From: Verrucomicrobiota bacterium
GTDB lineage: Bacteria; Verrucomicrobiota; Verrucomicrobiia; Limisphaerales; UBA9464
Length of the DNA stretch: 5,327 nt
Reading direction: 5' to 3'
Assembly (NCBI GenBank): GCA_026397675.1
Contig: JAPLUH010000263.1
Coordinates: forward strand, 1 to 5,327
Under the pieces are notes generated by a model. The model ran no database searches. It had not been told where the DNA came from and saw only the letters and a list, made by a program, of their open reading frames with translations. Below, piece after piece: positions 1-5,327 of this stretch; position 1 is the first letter of the stretch; the number at the start of each line of letters is the position of its first letter. The position numbers and the translations under genes were made by a program.

Positions 1-1351
1 CTAACAGCCGCCAGTATCGCCAGCTCCCCCACCCGACAAGCTGCTCCGGACTGAAGAAGCCCTTGACATCAATGAGCACCGGGGCCTGATCTCCGCCGAG
101 GCGACGCAACTCCTCCAGTGGGTAAGCCTCGATCAGGCATCGGTGTTTCACAGCCAGAATGATGGCGTCATACGGGGCACCGGCCTCGGCCGAATCGAGC
201 AAATCCACTCCGTATTCGTGACGCACTTCGTCCGGGTCGGCGTGCGGATCCACAGGCAGGCAATTCACACCGTAGCTGCAAAGCTCGGTGACGATATCGA
301 CGACCCGGGTGTTGCGCACGTCGGGGACGTTCTCCTTGAAGGTCCAACCGAGGATCAACACCTTCGCGCCCTTCACCGCCCGCTCCGATTGGATGAGCAG
401 CTTGACCGTCTTCTCGGCGATGAATTTGCCCATCGAGTCATTCACCCGACGCCCGGCAAGGATTACATCCGGGTGGTAGCCCAAGCTTTCGGCCTTGAAG
501 GCCAGGTAGTAAGGATCCACCCCAATGCAGTGGCCGCCCACCAACCCGGGGCGGAAGGGCAAGAAGTTCCACTTAGTGCCCGCGGCTTCCAGCACGTCCA
601 AGGTGTTAATGCCCTGACGGTCGAAAATGAGCGCCAGTTCATTCATCAACGCGATGTTCAGATCGCGCTGAGTGTTTTCGATCACCTTGGCGGCTTCGGC
701 GGTCTTGAGGGTGGGTGCGATGTGGATCCCCGCGGTGATGACCGATCCGTAGATCCCGGCAATCAATTGGGCCGTGGCTGGCAAGTCACCGGCGACGACT
801 TTCTTAATCTTCTCGATGGTGTGTTCGCGGTCGCCCGGATTGATGCGCTCCGGCGAATAGCCGGCAAAAAACTCGCGCCGCCAGGTCAGGCCGCTCTCTC
901 GCTCGATCACCGGAATGCAGTCCTCCTCGGTGCACCCCGGATACACCGTGGACTCATAAACCACGGTGGTTCCCGCTTCGAGATGGCGGCCAATGAGCGT
1001 TGAGGCCTTGATCAACGGGGTCAGATCCGGGCGGTGGTGCGCATCGATCGGGGTGGGCACCGTCACCACTACCAGGCGCGAGCGACTAATGGCCGACGGC
1101 TCGGTGGTGAACTCAATCGGGTGCCGGCGCAGTTGCTCCTCGGTCAGTTCCAAAGTCCGGTCATGCCCGGCCTGAAGTTCTTGGACTCGGACCGGGTTGA
1201 TGTCGAATCCCAGGACTCGAAATCGAGAGGCGAAGGCCACGGCCAGCGGCAAACCCACATATCCCAGCCCAATCACACAAATCGACTCACGCCGGTCGGC
1301 AAAGGCCTCCAGTGCAGGCAGGCAATGGGTCTGAGGACGCTCAAGATTCAT
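1..1351 (-). CDS. tviB: UDP-N-acetylhexosamine 6-dehydrogenase, TviB/WbpA type (3' end cut by window edge)
   Basis: This is an NAD-dependent nucleotide-sugar dehydrogenase, expected to oxidise C-6 of UDP-GlcNAc (or UDP-GalNAc) in two steps to the uronic acid, a cytosolic precursor for capsule, Vi-like or O-antigen polysaccharide. I translated it by hand: 450 codons stay open to the left edge, so the stop lies outside. Visible motifs are the Rossmann GLGYVG (28-33) with acidic D50, VPTP (98-101), YESTVYPG (132-139), YSPERINPGD (165-174), the central helix AEAAKVIENTQRDLN (218-232, with K222 and N226), the catalytic cysteine C275 in GGHCIGVDPYYL, and GWTFKENVPDVRNTRV (335-350) of the UDP-binding domain. 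This FKEN-PD-RNT pattern is typical of TviB/WbpA rather than UDP-glucose dehydrogenase. Family members are about 420-440 residues, so little should be missing. The ATG at 1351 leaves 23 residues before the first beta strand, as in relatives; a TTG 15 bases upstream is in frame but less likely. No clear ribosome binding site is seen. Exact substrate (GlcNAc or GalNAc) is not decidable here. Confidence 0.93.
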   Translation of the reverse strand, partial: MNLERPQTHCLPALEAFADRRESICVIGLGYVGLPLAVAFASRFRVLGFDINPVRVQELQAGHDRTLELTEEQLRRHPIEFTTEPSAISRSRLVVVTVPTPIDAHHRPDLTPLIKASTLIGRHLEAGTTVVYESTVYPGCTEEDCIPVIERESGLTWRREFFAGYSPERINPGDREHTIEKIKKVVAGDLPATAQLIAGIYGSVITAGIHIAPTLKTAEAAKVIENTQRDLNIALMNELALIFDRQGINTLDVLEAAGTKWNFLPFRPGLVGGHCIGVDPYYLAFKAESLGYHPDVILAGRRVNDSMGKFIAEKTVKLLIQSERAVKGAKVLILGWTFKENVPDVRNTRVVDIVTELCSYGVNCLPVDPHADPDEVRHEYGVDLLDSAEAGAPYDAIILAVKHRCLIEAYPLEELRRLGGDQAPVLIDVKGFFSPEQLVGWGSWRYWRLL

Positions 1352-1471
1352 GACAGTGATGCTCAACGGACAGCTCTCGCCGACACACGAGGAAACACGA
1401 TGCCCCCATCGCGGTCGACATCTGAAGGGCCCAGCCGATGAAGGACGCGCATGCCACAGGCCTTCGATTCG

Positions 1472-1487
1472 AGGGCTGCTGAGCCCT
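1472..1487 (-). repeat. Short perfect inverted repeat (6-bp stem, 4-base loop) downstream of smc
   Basis: AGGGCT and AGCCCT flank a four-base loop, giving a perfect 6-bp GC-rich stem. It lies 35 bases after the smc stop and directly follows another hairpin at 1489-1509. No T-tract follows on the minus strand (the next bases read CTCGAATCG), so it is not a canonical intrinsic terminator. It may help protect the 3' end of the smc mRNA or assist termination; this is inference. Confidence 0.4.
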
Positions 1488-1515
1488 TAAACCAGCACCC
1501 CACCGGTTTTGTGAA
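1486..1515 (-). promoter_or_regulatory. Weak sigma70-like promoter candidate for the tviB-like gene
   Basis: On the minus strand TTCACA (1515-1510, five of six matches to TTGACA) lies 18 bases from TTTAAG (1491-1486, four of six matches to TATAAT). Initiation would fall near 1479, giving a leader of roughly 130 bases before the ATG at 1351. The pair overlaps the hairpin just after smc, so the same bases are open to a terminator-like reading. In a GC-rich genome of uncertain phylum the E. coli consensus is a weak guide. Confidence 0.2.
1489..1509 (-). terminator. Possible smc transcript-end hairpin
   Basis: On the minus strand AAACCGGT and GCTGGTTT pair through 8 positions (six Watson-Crick, two G-U) around a GGGGT loop, starting 13 bases after the smc stop. 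In plus-strand RNA the two wobble pairs become A-C mismatches, so the stem is favoured in the smc-sense transcript. Only three U residues end the stem and no further U-run follows, so at best this is a weak or Rho-assisted terminator. It could be chance or an mRNA-stabilising 3' hairpin. Confidence 0.3.
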
Positions 1516-1522
1516 CAGCCTT

Positions 1523-4500
1523 TTATTGGCCCGTGTTCACGCTGCCCTCCATAGCGCGGGTGCCGCGCACGGCGTCCGCGATATTAGCCGGCTCCCCAGC
1601 AGGAACGGCCGTCCCCTCCTCCTTATTGAACCGAACGCTCACAATTTTGCTCACCCCGCGCTCCTGCATGGTGACGCCATAGAGCACATCGGCCATGGAG
1701 ATGGTCCGCTTGTTGTGGGTGATGACCACAAACTGGCTGTGATCGAGGAAGCGCTTCAAGACCGCGGTGAAGCGATTGATGTTCGACTCGTCGAGCGGCG
1801 CGTCCAACTCGTCGAGCACGCAGAAGGGCGAGGGTTTGACCTGATAAATCGAGAATAGGAGCGCCACGGCCGTCATGGTCTGCTCACCGCCCGACAGCAA
1901 CGAAATGCTCTGAAGCTGCTTGCCCGGCGGACGCGCCACGATGTCGATGCCCGCCTCCAAGACATCCTCTCCCTCCGTCAGTTTCAGATCGGCGCGACCA
2001 CCGCCGAACATCTCAGTGAACATGATCTGGAAGTTGGCGCGGATCTTTTCAAAGGTCTCGACGAACAGGGTCTTGGTCTCGGTGTTGATCCGGTTGATGA
2101 CCTCCATCAACTCGGTCTTGGCCTTGATCAAGTCATCGTACTGGGCCTGCAAGAACGTGTAGCGTTGCTCGGATTCTTCATACTCCTCGATCGCCACCAG
2201 GTTCACTGGCCCGATGTCGTCCACTTTCCTTTGGAGCGCATGGATTTGCGCGGACACAGCATCCCAATCGGTCGTCAATCCCTGCTGCTCCATGATCTCC
2301 AGCGGCACGACTTCGACCTTGGAGAGTCCATCGTCTGAAGGCTGGATGCGAAGCCCCGCGGGCCGGATGTCTTCAAGAGCGACCTGATACTTTTCCTGAA
2401 TTCGCGCCCGAAGATTTTCTAGTGTCAGGGTCTTCTGGGCCAACTCCACTTCCAGTTGCCCCCGTTGGGTCTGAAGCAAGGCCACACGCGCTCGCCGCTC
2501 CTTCAACTGTTCCTCGCGGCTGTGAATTTCACCTTCCTGAAATTTGCGGTCGCCCAGTAACTGCTGAATTTGCTCAGCCAACACGGCCCGCTCTCCGGCC
2601 AAGCGCTCAATCTCCCGGCGACACTGGCCGATGCCGGCCTCAAAGTTGGCGCGACGATCTTCGAACTGACCCTGCTCGGTCTGGAGTCGCTCGATGGCCG
2701 CGTTCAGTTCGCGCACGCGCGTCTCCAGCGGACCGCGCTGGCGTTGATGGGAAGCCGACAACTGCTCTTCGGTCGCAAAGGCGATTTTGGCGTCGTTGAA
2801 AACCTGACTCGCGGCGTCCCGGCGGTTGCGAAGGTCTTCCAACCCACCGCTCAGTTCGGCCACCAGAGTGGTGGCATAAAGTTCGCGTTGTTCCCATTCG
2901 GCCACTTGGGCGGCCAACGATTCGCGCTTCTGGAGATTGCCCGCCTCTTGGCTCGCCAATGAGTCCAGGTCGCGGTCCACCTGGCTCAGGCGGACTTCCA
3001 GAGAGCGCTTGGCGGCCTGGAGGGCATTGAACTCACCCTGACGGGTGGCCACGGCGACCTCCTGCTGACGCAGTTCCACCCGCACTTGTTCCAGCGACAA
3101 CTGCAAGGCGGTTTGTTCGAATTGCAGGGCCGATTGTTTCTCGGTGGCCTCCGCGAGGCTTCCCTGAAGGGCGGTGATCTCGGCCTGGAGTTCGGCGATT
3201 TGATTTTTGCGCCCCAGAATGCTGGCCGGTGCCTTGCCCGAGGCGCCTTGTGCTCCACCAGTAAACACTCCCAAGCGAGTGAGAACCTCGCCCATGGGCG
3301 TAACAAAGTCCCAGCCGGCCCATGCCCCAGCCGCCAGAGTGAGGGCCGTGTTCAAGTCGGGTACGATGAGCGTGCGACCGAGCAATCCCATTACCAATGG
3401 CGAAACCGAGGCCTCAACTTCGAGAACCGACAGGGCAGCGACCACTCCTTCGGGCAATCCCGTGGCCGTCTCGGACGGAGCCGGTGCCAAGAGGGATAGC
3501 GCCGCAATGCTGGCTCGCCCCTTCCGATTGGCGGACAAGTCGGCCAGAATTTCCGAAGCGGCCTCGGGCAACTCGGTGAGAACGATTTGCAGGTTGTTAC
3601 CCAACGCCGCTTCGACGGCTAGAACGTGGGCATCGGAGACCTTCAAACGGTCGGCCAAGGATCCCAGGACATGCTTGCTCTGCTTGAGCGCCGCGAGAGC
3701 ACCGGCTCCGAAGCCCTCGTGCTGGGTAGCCAATTGCTCCAAGACCCCCAGTTTTGAGCGCTTTTCTGCCTGTTGTCGCAACAACGCATCACGTTCTTGG
3801 GTGGCCTGAACGATCTCCGCCTGAAGCGCTCGCAGGCGCAGCTGGCTCTCCTCCAAGGTCATGCGGGAGGCCTGCACCAAAACCCGTTCGGCCTCGACCT
3901 GTTGGGTGAACTCCACCCCCTGCATCTCTAGGCGAACCCGCTCCTCCTCGAACTGAACCTTCTCCGAATTGAGCTTCTCCAGGCGGACCACGTTGCCCTG
4001 GAGCTGGAGCGCCAATTGATTGATCTCGTTGCGGATGCGACCCAATCCCTGGGACGCCGAAAAGGCTTCGGCCTGGGCTTTGCGCAAGTCTTCCTGACGC
4101 ACCGACAAGTCACGCTCAACGGAAGAGAGTGTGTCCCGGCGGACGGACTGCTCGACGCGGAGGTGTTCCACGGCGGCTTGGGACGCGGCCGACCGCTCAC
4201 CCAGCGACTCCAGCTCAGCCTCGGCGATGGAGCGCCGTTCGGAGAATTGCACCACATCGCTGCCAGCCCGGGCGTTCTGGTCGGCCAACTCGGTCAAGCG
4301 CTGCTGGTTGAAGCCAATCACGCTTTCCTGCCGATCGGTCTCCGCCTTGAGTTCCAAACCTCGCTGCTGCTGTTGGGAGATGTGCTGTTCCAACTCGGAA
4401 AGCCGTGTGCGGAGTTGGAGAATCTCCTCCTCAAGTCGGACAACGGTCTCTTGGCCAACCTCGATCTCGAGCTGGGAACGCTCGGCGGTCTGGCGTCGCT

Positions 4501-5245
4501 GCAAGACCTCCTCGTTGAGCACGTCGAACTGCCGCCGGGCCCATTGCGTCTCCAAATTCTGCAATTCGGACTGGAAGGATTTGAATCGGCGCGCCTTGCC
4601 TGCCTGACGTTGCAGTGAACCTATTTGGCGTTTCACCTCGCGAATGAGGTCTTCGACGCGCAACAAGTTCTGATCGGTGCCTTCTAATTTCCGGAGTGCC
4701 TCGCGCTTCTGCTGCTTGAAACGGGTGATTCCGGCCGCCTCCTCGAACACCAGACGCCGATCGTCGGGCTTACTGGAGAGGATTTGGGTGATGTTGCCCT
4801 GGGCCATGATCGAGTAACTCGTCTTGCCCATGCCCGTGCCGGCAAAGAGTTGCTGGATATCCCGAAGTCGGCAGGAGGTCTTGTTGAGGAAGTACTCGCT
4901 GCCCCCATCGCGATACACGCGACGAGTGAGGGTCACCTCATTGAACTCCATGGGGATGCCGGCTGCCCGCAGCGGCTCCGCATCCACGCCTCCGAGGGTC
5001 AGCGACACTTCCGCCAGTCCCAGTGGCCGCCGAGTATCCGTGCCATTGAAGATGACATCGGCCATTTCACCGCCACGCAGCGCCTTGGCCGATTGCTCAC
5101 CCAGCACCCAACGGATCGCATCCGACACGTTGGACTTGCCGCAGCCATTAGGGCCGACAATGGCCGTGACTCCCGGTAGGAAGTTAAGGCTGGTCTTGTC
5201 GGCAAAGCTCTTGAACCCGAGAACGGTCAGGTTTTTGAGATACAT
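1523..5245 (-). CDS. smc: Chromosome segregation protein SMC (condensin ATPase)
   Basis: SMC dimerises at its hinge and, with ScpA and ScpB, forms the ATP-driven ring that compacts the chromosome and resolves sister origins. The 1240-residue protein is complete and slightly longer than the usual 1150-1200. The N-terminal head has Walker A GPNGCGKSN (31-39, K37), an arginine in ALRGG (R57) and the Q-loop glutamine Q149 in YSIMAQGNI. A Gln/Glu/Arg/Leu-rich coiled coil runs from about 175 to 505. The hinge spans about 510-675, from GFGAG (511-515) to TGGA (662-665), and the returning coil about 677-1010. The C-terminal head has GPVNLVAIEEY (1012-1022), signature LSGGEQ (1117-1122), Walker B FCVLDE (1141-1146, D1145, E1146), D-loop DAPLD (1148-1152) and switch histidine H1177. 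The two arms are similar in length, which argues for an intact rod. The ATG at 5245 fits the family start MYLKNLTVLGFKSF, though no Shine-Dalgarno sequence precedes it. ScpA, ScpB and FtsY genes are not in the window. Confidence 0.98.
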   Translation of the reverse strand: MYLKNLTVLGFKSFADKTSLNFLPGVTAIVGPNGCGKSNVSDAIRWVLGEQSAKALRGGEMADVIFNGTDTRRPLGLAEVSLTLGGVDAEPLRAAGIPMEFNEVTLTRRVYRDGGSEYFLNKTSCRLRDIQQLFAGTGMGKTSYSIMAQGNITQILSSKPDDRRLVFEEAAGITRFKQQKREALRKLEGTDQNLLRVEDLIREVKRQIGSLQRQAGKARRFKSFQSELQNLETQWARRQFDVLNEEVLQRRQTAERSQLEIEVGQETVVRLEEEILQLRTRLSELEQHISQQQQRGLELKAETDRQESVIGFNQQRLTELADQNARAGSDVVQFSERRSIAEAELESLGERSAASQAAVEHLRVEQSVRRDTLSSVERDLSVRQEDLRKAQAEAFSASQGLGRIRNEINQLALQLQGNVVRLEKLNSEKVQFEEERVRLEMQGVEFTQQVEAERVLVQASRMTLEESQLRLRALQAEIVQATQERDALLRQQAEKRSKLGVLEQLATQHEGFGAGALAALKQSKHVLGSLADRLKVSDAHVLAVEAALGNNLQIVLTELPEAASEILADLSANRKGRASIAALSLLAPAPSETATGLPEGVVAALSVLEVEASVSPLVMGLLGRTLIVPDLNTALTLAAGAWAGWDFVTPMGEVLTRLGVFTGGAQGASGKAPASILGRKNQIAELQAEITALQGSLAEATEKQSALQFEQTALQLSLEQVRVELRQQEVAVATRQGEFNALQAAKRSLEVRLSQVDRDLDSLASQEAGNLQKRESLAAQVAEWEQRELYATTLVAELSGGLEDLRNRRDAASQVFNDAKIAFATEEQLSASHQRQRGPLETRVRELNAAIERLQTEQGQFEDRRANFEAGIGQCRREIERLAGERAVLAEQIQQLLGDRKFQEGEIHSREEQLKERRARVALLQTQRGQLEVELAQKTLTLENLRARIQEKYQVALEDIRPAGLRIQPSDDGLSKVEVVPLEIMEQQGLTTDWDAVSAQIHALQRKVDDIGPVNLVAIEEYEESEQRYTFLQAQYDDLIKAKTELMEVINRINTETKTLFVETFEKIRANFQIMFTEMFGGGRADLKLTEGEDVLEAGIDIVARPPGKQLQSISLLSGGEQTMTAVALLFSIYQVKPSPFCVLDELDAPLDESNINRFTAVLKRFLDHSQFVVITHNKRTISMADVLYGVTMQERGVSKIVSVRFNKEEGTAVPAGEPANIADAVRGTRAMEGSVNTGQ

Positions 5246-5255
5246 CGACGGGCAG

Positions 5256-5283
5256 ATTGGGAAACCCCACCCCGGAGTGGCAA
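5256..5283 (-). promoter_or_regulatory. Weak promoter candidate for smc
   Basis: On the minus strand TTGCCA (5283-5278, five of six matches to TTGACA) is followed after 16 bases by CCCAAT (5261-5256, three of six matches to TATAAT). Initiation would then fall only a few bases before the ATG at 5245, giving a nearly leaderless mRNA. That would fit the missing Shine-Dalgarno sequence, but the -10 match is poor and the call is speculative. Confidence 0.13.
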
Positions 5284-5310
5284 GCGGGAAGCCACAATCC
5301 CTAGGGGTAA

Positions 5311-5322
5311 GTTGTTCACAAC
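5311..5322. repeat. Perfect 5-2-5 inverted repeat, possible operator
   Basis: GTTGT and ACAAC flank a two-base centre, forming a perfect 12-base dyad about 65 bases upstream of the smc start. The size suits a dimeric regulator half-site pair, but no known operator is recognised and only one copy is visible. Chance is a real alternative. Confidence 0.25.
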
Positions 5323-5327
5323 CCCAC

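Larger units (their letters stand above)
1352..1522. other. Intergenic gap between smc and the tviB-like gene
   Basis: This 171-base stretch separates two genes read in the same direction. Neither strand shows a short frame with recognisable protein features. It contains two hairpin-forming inverted repeats next to the smc stop codon and a weak promoter-like hexamer pair, listed separately. The rest, about 1352-1470, shows no clear Shine-Dalgarno sequence ahead of the ATG at 1351. The gap is long enough for the downstream gene to have its own promoter, so co-transcription with smc is not assured. Confidence 0.6.
5246..5327. other. smc upstream region rich in short inverted repeats
   Basis: These 82 bases to the window edge precede the smc start and carry no recognisable gene. 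They contain four short dyads: a 14-base imperfect palindrome (5267-5280), a 5-bp stem with a 9-base loop (5277-5295), the 8-base palindrome CCCTAGGG (5299-5306) and a 5-2-5 repeat (5311-5322). No purine-rich Shine-Dalgarno sequence sits 5-10 bases before the ATG; the bases there read TGCCCGTCG. The upstream gene, if any, is outside the window. Confidence 0.5.

Noticed and set aside
1..3. CTA at the very left edge, read as a TAG stop for the dehydrogenase
   Set aside because: Counting from the ATG at 1351, this triplet is out of frame; the in-frame last codon is TTA at 4-2, so the gene continues beyond the window.
143..1003. A 286-residue open frame on the plus strand
   Set aside because: It is exactly antisense to the dehydrogenase, whose motifs are conserved throughout; the plus-strand product has no recognisable domain and is a by-product of GC-rich codon use.
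1451..1858. A 135-residue plus-strand frame starting in the gap after smc
   Set aside because: Most of it is antisense to the SMC C-terminal head, and the part in the gap shows no protein features or ribosome binding site.
4016..4618. A 200-residue plus-strand frame and several overlapping frames opposite the SMC coiled coil
   Set aside because: They mirror the repetitive Leu/Glu/Gln codons of the coiled coil; such antisense frames are expected and carry no independent signal.
1523..5245. Considering a RecN, SbcC, Rad50 or MukB identity for the large ATPase
   Set aside because: The family start sequence, the SMC-type hinge, GPVNLVAIEEY neck and DELDAPLDESN after Walker B fit SMC; Rad50/SbcC would have a CxxC zinc hook at the arm tip and MukB a different head.
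5263..5327. Two copies of AACCCCAC (5263-5270 and 5320-5327) as a possible direct repeat or attachment site
   Set aside because: Eight bases of low complexity in a GC-rich region, with nothing mobile between them, are not convincing.

Overview
The window holds two genes, both read on the minus strand. Reading right to left they are a complete smc gene (chromosome segregation/condensin ATPase, 1240 residues) and, 171 bases downstream, a nucleotide-sugar dehydrogenase of the TviB/WbpA type whose last codons run off the left edge. I see no RNA gene, mobile element, CRISPR array or recent insertion. Everything else with coding length lies antisense to, or in another frame of, these two genes and has no recognisable protein features.

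Organism: this is a GC-rich bacterium. The SMC carries lineage-flavoured sequence (start MYLKNLTVLGFKSFADK, Walker A GPNGCGKSN, D-loop DELDAPLDESN, no kinked MukB architecture), and neither gene has a clear Shine-Dalgarno sequence. From memory of such sequences I lean towards Verrucomicrobiota or a relative in the PVC group. This is inference and needs a homology search.

Layout: positions 5246-5327 are the smc upstream region, dense in short inverted repeats. Positions 1523-5245 are smc, with its ATPase head halves at both ends, two coiled-coil arms of similar length and a central hinge. Positions 1352-1522 are a non-coding gap with two tandem hairpins just after the smc stop and a weak promoter-like pair. 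Positions 1-1351 are the tviB-like gene.

Function: SMC would act with ScpA and ScpB (not in this window) to organise and segregate the chromosome. The dehydrogenase would oxidise a UDP-N-acetylhexosamine to its uronic acid for a capsule, O-antigen or exopolysaccharide. The two jobs are unrelated, so adjacency probably marks the border between a housekeeping gene and a surface-polysaccharide locus lying to the left. I did not find a convincing undescribed system; the observations below are modest.
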